From the NCBI RefSeq assembly GCF_042926695.1, contig NZ_CP170642.1:2108001-2172000 (forward strand): a stretch of DNA of 64,000 bases, given 5' to 3'. Below, one piece after another: positions 34,380 to 43,386 of the stretch. The notes beneath the pieces are model-generated. The model was not told the origin of the DNA and ran no database searches. It worked only from the letters and a program-made list of their open reading frames with translations. Every line of letters begins with the position of its first letter. The first letter of the stretch is position 1. Origin of the DNA: Lonepinella koalarum. GTDB lineage: Bacteria; Pseudomonadota; Gammaproteobacteria; Enterobacterales; Pasteurellaceae. Both the position numbers and the translations under genes were made by a program.

Positions 34380-35606
34380 CTAGCTAATTCCTAACATATG
34401 TTTTGCTATAGATAAGAATTGTGTAATAATCACTGCATTGGTGATATTACTAATAAATCCTCCGATCACTGGCACCACAAAAAAGGCGAGAGACGAATAA
34501 CGGTATTTTTTACATACACTTTGCATCGTTGTCATTGCCACTGGAACCGCCCCTAAACTAAAACCCGTATGCCCAACAGCCATTACTGCGGCATCATAAT
34601 TTTTGCCTAATAATTTAAACGTCAAGAAATAACAGAAGATCAATACTAATACGACTTGAGCTGAAAGTAAGCATAATAAGGCTAAACCTAAATTGGATAA
34701 ATGCCATAGTTTCATAGTGATAATTGACATTGACACAAATAAACCTAAAGCAAATTCACCTACGGTATCCATTGCTTCATATAAAGTTTGATGATCTTTA
34801 GTGCTGATATCGCATAATAAGCGGACAATAATACCACCGAACATACAGCTGACGTGGATAGGAAAATTCACGTCATAATGTTTTAAAATAGAATTAATCA
34901 CCTGCCCTAAACCTAAAGCAATACAAAGCAGAAATACGGCATTGATCACTTCCGATTTATTTAGATAAAGTCGTTTGGCTTGGGTAGGTAGATTTTCATT
35001 TAGGGTTTGTTTTATACTGGAAGTATCTAATTTATGACGTTTAATAATAAAGTTACCAAAAGGTCCGCCCAATACGCAACCTACAATTAAACCAAATGTG
35101 GCGGACGCAATAGCCACTTCCATTGCTCCTATTGCTCCGGCTTCCTCTGCCAATGGTGCAAATGAGGCTGCATTACCGTGACCTCCAGTCATTGGGATAC
35201 TACCAGTCATTAAAGAAATGAGTGGATTAACATTCATCATATCACCAATACCAAGAGAAATGATGTTTTGCATAATAGCTAATAAGGCGGCTAATACAGC
35301 AAATATAATAATTAACTTACCTCCTTTTTTCAGTAAAGACACATTGGCAGCACTACCACAAGCCGCAAAGAAAAGACAATAGAAAAATTGGTTAATGGTT
35401 TGGTAATCAAATTTTAATTCAACGATATGAGTTGAATAAAGCAGTAAGGAAATAATAGAAAATATCGTTCCTCCTACAACAGAAGCTGGTAAACAATATT
35501 TTCTTAATATGGGGAATATATGACGCAACCAATCACCGAAATAAATGGCGATAACAGCTAGCCCTAAGGTTTCAAACATACTTATTGTTACAGATGTTGT
35601 TTCCAT
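34380..35606 (-). CDS. gltS: Sodium/glutamate symporter (GltS/ESS family)
   Basis: A 408-residue inner-membrane protein with about ten hydrophobic helices, taking up glutamate with sodium. ESS landmarks include YCLPASVVGGTIFSI, the glycine-rich reentrant loops LMTGSIPMTGGHGNAASFAPL and AVGHTGFSLGAVPVAM, and CVLGGPFGNFIIKRH. The open frame starts at 35645, but the ATG at 35606 has a perfect GGAGGA 5-10 bases upstream. It follows pckA on the same strand, from which it is separated by an uptake-signal terminator, so it probably has its own promoter. Substrate is inferred from the family. Confidence 0.9.
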   Translation of the reverse strand: METTSVTISMFETLGLAVIAIYFGDWLRHIFPILRKYCLPASVVGGTIFSIISLLLYSTHIVELKFDYQTINQFFYCLFFAACGSAANVSLLKKGGKLIIIFAVLAALLAIMQNIISLGIGDMMNVNPLISLMTGSIPMTGGHGNAASFAPLAEEAGAIGAMEVAIASATFGLIVGCVLGGPFGNFIIKRHKLDTSSIKQTLNENLPTQAKRLYLNKSEVINAVFLLCIALGLGQVINSILKHYDVNFPIHVSCMFGGIIVRLLCDISTKDHQTLYEAMDTVGEFALGLFVSMSIITMKLWHLSNLGLALLCLLSAQVVLVLIFCYFLTFKLLGKNYDAAVMAVGHTGFSLGAVPVAMTTMQSVCKKYRYSSLAFFVVPVIGGFISNITNAVIITQFLSIAKHMLGIS

Positions 35607-35790
35607 TTTATCCTCCAAAAATATCAATGAATTATATTTTAACAAAAATGTAACAATAATACTGTTTTGTCAAATGATATTTTGTATTTTTGATAAATAA
35701 CGTTATATGCAATCTGTATAAATAGGTTGATTTTTTTGGGGGGCTTTCATTGTATCTATCTTTGGTATAAAGAATACTGGTTTTAAAAAC

Positions 35791-35827
35791 AAAAGTGCGG
35801 TGAAAAATAAAAATTCACCGCACTTTT
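35791..35827. terminator. Terminator of pckA (inverted uptake signals)
   Basis: AAAAGTGCGGTGAA (35791-35804) pairs with TTCACCGCACTTTT (35814-35827), a perfect 14-bp stem with a 9-base AT loop and flanking T run on the minus strand. Confidence 0.85.
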
Positions 35828-35846
35828 GAGTGACTATAGCGAATAT

Positions 35847-37463
35847 TTACGCTTTTGGACCTGCGGCCACTAACGCTTTACCTTCCGCAGTTACCGTATA
35901 TTTTTCAAAGTTTTTCACAAAACGGTTAGCTAAATCTTCTGCTTTTGCTTGCCATTGTGCTTTGTCTGCATAAGTATCACGTGGATCTAAAATTGCAGGA
36001 TCAACGTTTGGTAAGGCAGTTGGCACTGCTACATTGAAGATTGGCAATGTTTTGGTTTCTGCTTTGTCGATTGAACCGTCTAAGATTGCATCGATAATAC
36101 CACGCGTATCTTTGATTGAAATACGTTTACCCGTACCGTTCCAGCCAGTGTTCACAAGATAGGCTTCAGCCCCTGCTGCTTCCATACGTTTTACTAATAC
36201 TTCAGCATATTGGGTTGGGTGTAAACTTAAGAATGCCGCACCGAAACAGGCTGAGAATGTAGGGGTAGGTTCTGTGATACCACGTTCTGTACCGGCTAAT
36301 TTAGCTGTGAAACCAGATAAGAAGTAGTATTTAGTTTGTTCTGGGGTTAATTTAGATACTGGCGGTAATACACCGAACGCATCTGCGGTTAAGAAGATCA
36401 CTTTTTTCGCATGACCTGCTTTAGATACTGGTTCAACAATGTTTTCAATATGATAAATTGGATAAGAAACACGCGTGTTTTCAGTTTTTGAACCGTCAGC
36501 AAAGTCAACAGAACCATCTGCACGAACCACCACGTTTTCTAATAATGCATCACGTTTGATCGCACCATAGATGTCTGGTTCGTTTTCTTTAGATAGGTTG
36601 ATGGTTTTCGCATAGCAACCGCCCTCGTAGTTGAATACACCGTCATCGTCCCAACCATGCTCATCATCACCGATAAGTTTACGTTTAGGGTCGGTTGAAA
36701 GGGTGGTTTTACCTGTGCCAGATAAGCCGAAGAATACGGCTACGTCGCCTTTTTCGCCCACGTTGGCAGAACAGTGCATGGATGCGACGCCACGTAATGG
36801 TAAGAAGTAGTTCATCATTGAGAACATACCTTTTTTCATTTCACCGCCGTACCAAGTACCACCGATTAATTGCACGCCTTCAGTAAGGTTAAAGGCAATG
36901 AAGTTTTCGCTGTTTAAGCCTTGTTCTTTCCAATTTGGATTGGTGACTTTAGAACCATTCATGACCACGAAATCAGGTTTGAAGTTAGCTAATTCAGCGT
37001 CGCTTGGGCGAATGAACATATTTTTCACAAAATGAGCTTGCCATGCCACTTCAGTGACGATACGCACCGCTAAACGTGTATCTTCGTTTGCACCACAAAA
37101 CGCATCAACTACAAATAAACGTTTACCAGAAAGCTGGTTAGTGACTAATGATTTTAAACTTTTCCAAGTTTCTTGATTCATTGGTTTGTTGTCGTTTTTG
37201 GCTGCATCACTTGTCCACCATACGGTGTCTTTTGATTTGTCATCTAACACAATATATTTATCTTTTGGTGAACGACCTGTGAAAATACCGGTATCAACGG
37301 CTACTGCGCCCGTTGTGGTGACGATACCTTTTTCATAGCCTTGTAAATCTTCTTTGGTTTCTTCTGCAAATAGAAATTCATAACTTGGGTTATGAACAAT
37401 TTCTGTTACACCATTGATACCAAGATCACTAAGTTCTTTAATTACTTTATTTAAGTCAGTCAT
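35847..37463 (-). CDS. pckA: Phosphoenolpyruvate carboxykinase (ATP)
   Basis: A 538-residue enzyme interconverting oxaloacetate and PEP (E. coli 540). It has the kinase-1a P-loop GLSGTGKTTLS, the kinase-2 metal site LIGDDEHGWDDDGVFNYEGGCYAK, the PEPCK-specific region FFLPLRGVASMHCSANVG, and the adenine-binding TGWNGTGKRISIKDTR. In capnophilic Pasteurellaceae this enzyme can run in the carboxylating direction towards succinate under anaerobiosis. A perfect FNR site 117-130 bases upstream agrees with oxygen-responsive control. Confidence 0.97.
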   Translation of the reverse strand: MTDLNKVIKELSDLGINGVTEIVHNPSYEFLFAEETKEDLQGYEKGIVTTTGAVAVDTGIFTGRSPKDKYIVLDDKSKDTVWWTSDAAKNDNKPMNQETWKSLKSLVTNQLSGKRLFVVDAFCGANEDTRLAVRIVTEVAWQAHFVKNMFIRPSDAELANFKPDFVVMNGSKVTNPNWKEQGLNSENFIAFNLTEGVQLIGGTWYGGEMKKGMFSMMNYFLPLRGVASMHCSANVGEKGDVAVFFGLSGTGKTTLSTDPKRKLIGDDEHGWDDDGVFNYEGGCYAKTINLSKENEPDIYGAIKRDALLENVVVRADGSVDFADGSKTENTRVSYPIYHIENIVEPVSKAGHAKKVIFLTADAFGVLPPVSKLTPEQTKYYFLSGFTAKLAGTERGITEPTPTFSACFGAAFLSLHPTQYAEVLVKRMEAAGAEAYLVNTGWNGTGKRISIKDTRGIIDAILDGSIDKAETKTLPIFNVAVPTALPNVDPAILDPRDTYADKAQWQAKAEDLANRFVKNFEKYTVTAEGKALVAAGPKA

Positions 37464-37579
37464 ACATTACCTCATTAGAGTTAGAAAATTAAAAGATAAG
37501 CTATTCTATTACTTTTTGAGAAGAAAAAACGTTAACTAGATCAAATTTTTGAAAAAATTTTGGAGTTTTATATGTTTTT

Positions 37580-37593
37580 TTGATATGGATCAA
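37580..37593. promoter_or_regulatory. FNR box upstream of pckA
   Basis: TTGATATGGATCAA matches the FNR consensus TTGAT-N4-ATCAA exactly. It lies within the 214-base pckA-glmU gap. On the minus strand it is about 120 bases before the pckA start. Confidence 0.75.
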
Positions 37594-37609
37594 GTTGAAA
37601 TCCATATCA
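37581..37609. repeat. Perfect 10-bp inverted repeat overlapping the FNR box
   Basis: TGATATGGAT (37581-37590) and ATCCATATCA (37600-37609) are perfect inverted arms separated by 9 bases. The left arm is shared with the FNR box, so FNR binding and hairpin or second-factor binding at this site would be mutually exclusive. Confidence 0.8.
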
Positions 37610-37677
37610 TCTATCAGTTCATCAATATTCTCCGTTAACTAAAGAACAAACTGATAAATTTCTCTTTAAATAAAATA

Positions 37678-39054
37678 TTATTTCTTTTTCACCGGTCGTT
37701 GCCAGCCTTGAATATGGTGTTGTGGCACACGGCTAATGACAAGTTCATTTTCACTTACATCTCTGGTGATCGTTGTACCCGCACCGATTGTTGCACCATC
37801 TGCAATCTTCACTGGGGCAACCAGTTGACAGTCAGAACCGACAAATACATTATCCCCAATTACGGTTTTAAATTTATTGGCACCATCATAATTACAAGTA
37901 ATGACACCCGCACCGACATTTACATTGGTGCCGATTTCTGCGTCTCCCACATAAGTTAAGTGATTAACTTTTGAACCTTTACCAATACTGGCTTTTTTGA
38001 TTTCCACAAAGTTACCAATATGGGTTTCTGCAGCGAGTTCTGCCCCCGGGCGTAAACGGCTGAAAGGTCCGATAGACGATTTTTCGCCGATGACGCAGTC
38101 TTCCAACACAGAATAAGGTTTAATTTCAACATTATCCCCTACGATCACATTTTTTAGTACGCAACCGGAACTAATTTTTACCCCATTACCTAATTGTACT
38201 TTGCCTTCAATAATCACATTAATATCAATTTCGCAATCTTTGCCATGGCTTAATTCACCACGTAAATCAAAGCGTTCAGGATCCGCTAAGCTCACACCTG
38301 CTAATAATAAACGGCTAGCTTGTTTACGTTGGTAATAACGTTCTAACGCATTAAGTTGCAAACGATTATTTGCCCCCTCTACTTCCATAATGTCATCTGC
38401 TATCACCGCCGCAACTTGACAACCGTCTTGATTTGCCAGCCCGATCACGTCCGTCATATAGTATTCACCTTGAGCATTGTTATTATTTAAACGGCTTAAC
38501 CATTTTTTGAAACTTGCTCCGTCTGATACCATCACCCCCGTGTTTACTTCGTTAATTTTTAATTGTTCAGGATTGGCATCTTTTTGTTCAACAATCGCCA
38601 CTACGGAACCATTTTGACGAATAATTCGTCCGTAGCCTGTAGGGTTATCTAGTTGCACAGTTAATAACGCAATGCCATTTTGCGGTTTAGCTGCAATTAA
38701 TTTTTGTAAGGTTTCTGGTGTAATTAAAGGGGCGTCACCATACAGCATGACAATATTTTCATCATCGTTAAAAAACGGTGCAGCTTGTTGCATGGCGTGT
38801 CCCGTACCTAATTGTTCTGCTTGGAAAACCCAATTTACAGGCTCATCCGCTAAACATTGTTTTAATAAATCTGCACCGTGTCCATAAATTAAATGAATTT
38901 GTTCAGCATTGAGTTGCTTTGCAGTATCAATCACGTGCTTCACCATTGGCTTGCCAGCTACCTTGTGCAACACTTTAGGTAAATCAGAATACATTCTGGT
39001 GCCTTTGCCTGCGGCGAGAATCACTACGCTTAATTTATTGTTAGATTGGGTCAT
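37678..39054 (-). CDS. glmU: Bifunctional UDP-GlcNAc pyrophosphorylase / GlcN-1-P acetyltransferase
   Basis: A 458-residue enzyme making UDP-GlcNAc for peptidoglycan and LOS (E. coli 456). The N-terminal uridyltransferase has LAAGKGTRMYSDLPKVLH and a Rossmann core. The C-terminal left-handed beta-helix is seen as hexapeptide repeats (IGPFSRLRPGAEL, IGNFVEIKKASIGKGSKVNHLTYVGDAEIG), with the acetyl-CoA region VGAGVITCNYDGANK. It ends in a basic tail VPQHHIQGWQRPVKKK. It is encoded alone and is divergent from anmK, which with murQ recycles amino sugars into the same pathway. Confidence 0.98.
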   Translation of the reverse strand: MTQSNNKLSVVILAAGKGTRMYSDLPKVLHKVAGKPMVKHVIDTAKQLNAEQIHLIYGHGADLLKQCLADEPVNWVFQAEQLGTGHAMQQAAPFFNDDENIVMLYGDAPLITPETLQKLIAAKPQNGIALLTVQLDNPTGYGRIIRQNGSVVAIVEQKDANPEQLKINEVNTGVMVSDGASFKKWLSRLNNNNAQGEYYMTDVIGLANQDGCQVAAVIADDIMEVEGANNRLQLNALERYYQRKQASRLLLAGVSLADPERFDLRGELSHGKDCEIDINVIIEGKVQLGNGVKISSGCVLKNVIVGDNVEIKPYSVLEDCVIGEKSSIGPFSRLRPGAELAAETHIGNFVEIKKASIGKGSKVNHLTYVGDAEIGTNVNVGAGVITCNYDGANKFKTVIGDNVFVGSDCQLVAPVKIADGATIGAGTTITRDVSENELVISRVPQHHIQGWQRPVKKK

Positions 39055-39144
39055 CTTGATATTCTCAACATTGGATTAAACTGCGGTCTATTTTACACGG
39101 ATTTTGTGAAATGATCTAATATGACTATAATATAATATATCGCC

Positions 39145-39208
39145 GTAGGGGCGTATTGCATACGCCCAAAAAAGATCGAGCAATAGGGCGTATGCAATAC
39201 GCCCCTAC
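39145..39208. repeat. REP-like perfect 23-bp inverted repeat
   Basis: Arms 39145-39167 and 39186-39208 are perfect reverse complements around an 18-base loop. Each arm is itself nearly self-complementary (core GGCGTATTGCATACGCC). It lies in the glmU-anmK intergenic region, ending 16 bases before anmK. Its form suggests a dispersed palindromic element and not a simple terminator. Confidence 0.9.
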
Positions 39209-39224
39209 AAAATGAGAATAAATA

Positions 39225-40337
39225 ATGCAACCTCAATACTATATCGGCATAATGTCTGGCACCAGCCTTGATGGTGTAGATCTCGTTTTAATGAATTTTA
39301 GCAAGAATCCACCAGCCATCGTCGCTTGTAATTTCATACCGATGCCCGAAAAAATTCGACAAAAAATCACCGCACTTGTGCAATCGGGACAAACCAGTTT
39401 GCAAGATTTGGGCGAGCTAGATCATCAACTGGGGGGACTTTATGCCGATTGTGTCAATCAATTTCTTGCTAAACTGCGGTTAAAATCGGAACAGATTTTA
39501 GCCATTGGCTGTCACGGTCAAACCGTTTGGCATTCGCCTAATTCAACTGATCCTTTTACTATGCAAATTGGCGATATGAATATTGTTGTCGCTCAAACGG
39601 GTATCACCACTGTTGGTGATTTTCGCCGTAAAGATATGGCAGTGGGCGGGCAAGGTGCGCCACTGGTACCCGCCTTTCATCAGGCAATGTTAAGTACACC
39701 TGATAAGCTAAGAGTGATTTTAAATATCGGTGGAATGAGTAATATTTCCGTGCTCAATCCAACTTGTCCAACTATCGGCTATGATGTCGGCGTGGGTAAT
39801 ACGCTGTTAGACGGTTGGATTGAAAAACATCAAGGCAAACGTTACGATAAAAATGGTGCTTGGGCTGCCAGTGGACAAGTCGATCAGGGCTTATTGACAG
39901 ATTTATTAGACGAGCCTTTTTTTAGCCAAGCACCGCCGAAAAGTACAGGGCGAGAGCTATTTAATTTAGCTTGGCTAGAAAAAAAATTGCAAAAACACAC
40001 CGCACTTTCACCGCAAGATGTGCAACGCACATTACTTGAATTTACCGTACAAGGTATAGCGAATGAGCTACTCACACTAGAAAAAACAGGTTTGCCTTGT
40101 GAATTATTGGTTTGTGGCGGTGGAGCGAAAAATCCATTAATTATGCAACGTTTAACCAATTTATTGCCAATTTGGTTTGTTACTACAACTCATGATGTAG
40201 GCTTTGATGTGGACTATATGGAAGCTGCCGCCTTTGCGTGGTTGGCTTATCAACGCATAAACAATTTACCGAGCAACTTGCCTGCGGTCACGGGGGCAAA
40301 AAGTGCGGTGAGTTTAGGGGTAATTTTTCCAAAATAG
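39225..40337 (+). CDS. anmK: Anhydro-N-acetylmuramic acid kinase
   Basis: A 370-residue kinase that phosphorylates and opens anhydroMurNAc during peptidoglycan recycling. It has the ATPase phosphate-1 motif YYIGIMSGTSLDGVD at the N-terminus, FRRKDMAVGGQGAPLVPAFH, the phosphate-2 region ILNIGGMSNISVL, and DVGVGNTLLDGWI. The C-terminus has DVDYMEAAAFAWLAY. It is followed 9 bases later by murQ, the next enzyme in the pathway, so they form an operon. Two uptake signals are inside the gene and one near its end (about 40300). Confidence 0.97.
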   Translation: MQPQYYIGIMSGTSLDGVDLVLMNFSKNPPAIVACNFIPMPEKIRQKITALVQSGQTSLQDLGELDHQLGGLYADCVNQFLAKLRLKSEQILAIGCHGQTVWHSPNSTDPFTMQIGDMNIVVAQTGITTVGDFRRKDMAVGGQGAPLVPAFHQAMLSTPDKLRVILNIGGMSNISVLNPTCPTIGYDVGVGNTLLDGWIEKHQGKRYDKNGAWAASGQVDQGLLTDLLDEPFFSQAPPKSTGRELFNLAWLEKKLQKHTALSPQDVQRTLLEFTVQGIANELLTLEKTGLPCELLVCGGGAKNPLIMQRLTNLLPIWFVTTTHDVGFDVDYMEAAAFAWLAYQRINNLPSNLPAVTGAKSAVSLGVIFPK

Positions 40338-40346
40338 GAAACAAAG

Positions 40347-41258
40347 ATGACAGAACAAAACTTACTTAATGCTCTTGAGCAAATGATCACCGAGCAACGC
40401 AATCCAGAATCTACCAACATAGATCAAATGACCGCGTTGGAAATTGTTAGCTTAATCAATCAGCAAGATAAAACTGTGCCACTAGCCATTGAAAAATGCT
40501 TGCCACAAATTGCTGTTGCAGTAGAAAAAATTGTACAAGCCTTTCAAGCTGGCGGTCGGTTAGTTTATATTGGGGCTGGCACCAGTGGACGATTAGGCGT
40601 GTTAGATGCTTCCGAATGTCCCCCAACCTTTGGTGTTGATCCGGCTATGGTGGTGGGTTTAATTGCGGGCGGTGAACGGGCGTTGCGGCATCCGATTGAA
40701 GGAGCGGAAGATAATCAAGAACAGGGCAAATTGGATTTACAACAGATTGATTTTTCGGGAAAAGATGTGTTAGTTGGGATAGCTGCCAGTGGTCGAACAC
40801 CCTATGTAATAGGAGCGTTACAATATGCCAATGAACTGGGAGCGACTACGGTAGCGATTGCCAGTAACCCCCATTCAGAGATGGCAGGAATTGCACAAAT
40901 TGCCATTGAAACCGTGGTCGGAGCAGAAGTACTAACAGGCTCAAGCCGAATGAAATCAGGCACCGCACAAAAATTAGTACTTAATATGCTCACCACAGCG
41001 AGTATGATTTTGTTGGGAAAATGCTACCAAAATTTAATGGTGGACGTGCAAGCCAGTAATGAAAAACTCAAAGCTCGAGCAATTCGCATTGTTATGCAAG
41101 CGACAGATTGTTCAGAGTACAAAGCGATTAAAGCGTTAAAACTGGCAGAAAATAACAGTAAACTGGCGATTATGATGATTTTAGCGAATGTCGATATTCA
41201 ACAAGCAAAAGCTCTCTTAAACGAATATCAAGGACGATTAATAGATGCTTTGCCTTAG
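40347..41258 (+). CDS. murQ: N-acetylmuramic acid 6-phosphate etherase
   Basis: A 303-residue SIS-domain enzyme that splits the lactyl ether of MurNAc-6-P to yield GlcNAc-6-P and lactate. The sugar-phosphate site is clear: VYIGAGTSGRLGVLDASECPPTFG and IAASGRTPYVIGALQYA, with SSRMKSGTAQKLVLNMLTTASMI next. The C-terminal helical cap contains ATDCSEYKAIKALKLAENNSKLAIMM. It acts directly after AnmK, encoded 9 bases upstream, so the pair recycles wall fragments. Confidence 0.97.
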   Translation: MTEQNLLNALEQMITEQRNPESTNIDQMTALEIVSLINQQDKTVPLAIEKCLPQIAVAVEKIVQAFQAGGRLVYIGAGTSGRLGVLDASECPPTFGVDPAMVVGLIAGGERALRHPIEGAEDNQEQGKLDLQQIDFSGKDVLVGIAASGRTPYVIGALQYANELGATTVAIASNPHSEMAGIAQIAIETVVGAEVLTGSSRMKSGTAQKLVLNMLTTASMILLGKCYQNLMVDVQASNEKLKARAIRIVMQATDCSEYKAIKALKLAENNSKLAIMMILANVDIQQAKALLNEYQGRLIDALP

Positions 41259-41278
41259 AAATACATTATAAGTATATT

Positions 41279-41297
41279 GAGAATTATTTTTATTTGA
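41279..41297. promoter_or_regulatory. Weak Fur-box-like sequence before efeO
   Basis: GAGAATTATTTTTATTTGA matches about 11 of 19 positions of the Fur consensus. It lies 57-75 bases before efeO. Iron control of efe genes is established elsewhere, but the match here is marginal. Confidence 0.3.
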
Positions 41298-41353
41298 TCT
41301 AATATAGCCACGATGTTTCATCTTAATCTTCATCTCAATCAAGGAGAACTTAT

Positions 41354-42166
41354 ATGCGTTTAAAATTTATTGCAGCACTGATTTCAAGTTTACTTCTATC
41401 TACCCCAGCTATGGCAGCAGATTTATCAAAAGAAACAAAAGATTATAAAGATTTTGTAGTCGCTCAGATTGATGAACTTGTGACACATACTGAATCTTTT
41501 GTTGATGCATTAAAAGCCGGTGATGTGGAAAAAGCTAAAGCTATTTATCCGCAAGCTCGTATGTATTATGAACGTTCCGAGCCGATTGCGGAAAGTTTTG
41601 GTGATTTAGACCCACGTATTGATGCCCGTCTTGCGGACTTAGAAGAAGAAGGCAAAGGGGAAAAAGATTGGTCTGGTTTCCACAAAATTGAAAAAGTATT
41701 ATGGGAACAAAATACTACCAAAGGCACGGAAGAAACTGCCGATCAGTTACTCAAAGACGTAAAAGAGTTGCGTGCTAAAATTCCAACAGCCGAAGTCACA
41801 CCAGAGTTAATGATTACTGGTGCAGTAGATTTATTAAATGAAGTTTCCACCAGTAAAGTGACGGGTGAAGAAGATATTTTCTCTAAAACGGATTTATATG
41901 ATTTTAAAGCCAATATTGAAGGGGCAGAAAAAATCTATGAATTATTCAAACCTGAATTATTGAAAAAAGATGCTAAATTAAGTGCAAAAATCGAGCAACA
42001 TTTCAAAGAAGTAAATGATTTATTGCAAACCTATAATAGATCAACCAGCGGTTATGACTATGTGCCATACAATACCTTAACCGAAAAAGACACCAAAGCC
42101 CTTGCAGAAGCGGTCAACAAATTGGGTGAACCATTGGCTCAATTAGGTGTTCTCTTAGAGAAATAA
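41354..42166 (+). CDS. efeO: Iron uptake periplasmic protein EfeO/EfeM (M75 imelysin domain)
   Basis: A 270-residue periplasmic protein. A signal peptide (MRLKFIAALISSLLLSTPAMA) is followed by a single M75/imelysin domain carrying the metal motif H-x-x-E (GFHKIEKVLW) and TSKVTGEEDIFSKTDLYDF. The N-terminal cupredoxin domain of E. coli EfeO is missing, making this the short EfeM-like form. It would bind ferrous iron for the EfeU permease. It is the first gene of a three-gene unit with efeB 14 bases downstream and a GGAGAA ribosome site. Confidence 0.92.
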   Translation: MRLKFIAALISSLLLSTPAMAADLSKETKDYKDFVVAQIDELVTHTESFVDALKAGDVEKAKAIYPQARMYYERSEPIAESFGDLDPRIDARLADLEEEGKGEKDWSGFHKIEKVLWEQNTTKGTEETADQLLKDVKELRAKIPTAEVTPELMITGAVDLLNEVSTSKVTGEEDIFSKTDLYDFKANIEGAEKIYELFKPELLKKDAKLSAKIEQHFKEVNDLLQTYNRSTSGYDYVPYNTLTEKDTKALAEAVNKLGEPLAQLGVLLEK

Positions 42167-42180
42167 CAGACGAGGTCACA

Positions 42181-43386
42181 ATGAGTCATACCAATAATGC
42201 TCGTCGTGATTTTTTAAAGAGTAGTGTTATCATCGGTGCTGGCCTCACGATGGGGTTAGCGGCTGGCACCGCTTATTCTTTGGAACCACGTACAAAAATT
42301 ACCATAGAAAATATTTATCCTTTTTTTAACCCTCATCAACAAGGCATCACTTCCCCAGCACAACATCATATTTATTTTATTGTGCTTGATTTACATAGCC
42401 AAGATGTCGACGAAATTCACCAAATGTTTAAAACATGGACGGAATACAGTCGCCAATTAACACAAGGTAAAAACGTACAAACCTATAGTCAAAATGGCTA
42501 TGTTCCTGCAGTTGACACGGGCGAAGCAGATAGCCTAAATCCGTATAATTTAACGCTTACTTTTGGTGTCAGCCCAAGTTTCTTTACTAAATTAGGCATT
42601 GAGAAAGCTAAACCAGCCGAATTAGTTGATTTACCGCATTTTCCACGTGATCAACTGAAAGCGGAATTTACAGGCGGTGATATTTGTATTCAAGCTTGTG
42701 CAGATGATCCGCAAGTGGCATTTCATGCGGTGCGAAATTTAGTCCGTGTTGCCCGTTCAGAAATTACCATGCGTTGGAGCCAATCAGGGTTTAATTCTTT
42801 TGAAGGTACGGATACGCCACGCAATCTGTTCGGTTTCCGTGACGGTACGGGGAATCCGCAGGGAGAAGAACTGGATAAAACCGTATGGTATGAGGGTAAT
42901 AACTGGCTGAAAGGAGGTTCATTCCTAGTGGTGCGTAAGATTCAGATGTTCTTGGAAACTTGGGATCGTACCAACTTAAACGAACAACAGCATACTTTTG
43001 GTCGTCATCGTGATTCGGGGGCGGCTTACGGTCAGAAAAAAGAATTTGATCCCGTTGATTTAGACAAAAAAGATGCCAATGGTCAGCCGGTTGTACCGGA
43101 AGATTCTCATATGCACCTTGCTCATAAAACTGGGTTAAAAATGTTACGTCGATCGTTTTCTTATTCTAGCGGTATCGATTCGCGTACCGGGCAATTTGAT
43201 GCAGGATTATTGTTTATCTCTTATCAAAAAGACCCACAACAATTTATTACCATTCAAAATAAGTTAGGTAATATTGATAAAATGAACGAGTACATTACCC
43301 ATATTGGCAGTGGACTGTTCGCTTGTTTCGCAGGAGTAAAAGATGAAAATGACTATTTGGGTAAAGCCCTTTTTGAAGCCCTTTAA
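42181..43386 (+). CDS. efeB: Deferrochelatase/DyP-type heme peroxidase EfeB
   Basis: A 401-residue Tat-exported heme peroxidase. The twin-arginine motif ARRDFLKSS starts at residue 8 and is followed by a hydrophobic stretch and AYS. DyP landmarks are the distal GFRDGTGNP (catalytic Asp) and the proximal-His segment SHMHLAHKTGLKMLRRSFSY. In the EfeUOB system it works in the periplasm with EfeO on iron uptake, and iron release from heme has been claimed. The last 44 bases overlap the next gene. Confidence 0.95.
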   Translation: MSHTNNARRDFLKSSVIIGAGLTMGLAAGTAYSLEPRTKITIENIYPFFNPHQQGITSPAQHHIYFIVLDLHSQDVDEIHQMFKTWTEYSRQLTQGKNVQTYSQNGYVPAVDTGEADSLNPYNLTLTFGVSPSFFTKLGIEKAKPAELVDLPHFPRDQLKAEFTGGDICIQACADDPQVAFHAVRNLVRVARSEITMRWSQSGFNSFEGTDTPRNLFGFRDGTGNPQGEELDKTVWYEGNNWLKGGSFLVVRKIQMFLETWDRTNLNEQQHTFGRHRDSGAAYGQKKEFDPVDLDKKDANGQPVVPEDSHMHLAHKTGLKMLRRSFSYSSGIDSRTGQFDAGLLFISYQKDPQQFITIQNKLGNIDKMNEYITHIGSGLFACFAGVKDENDYLGKALFEAL

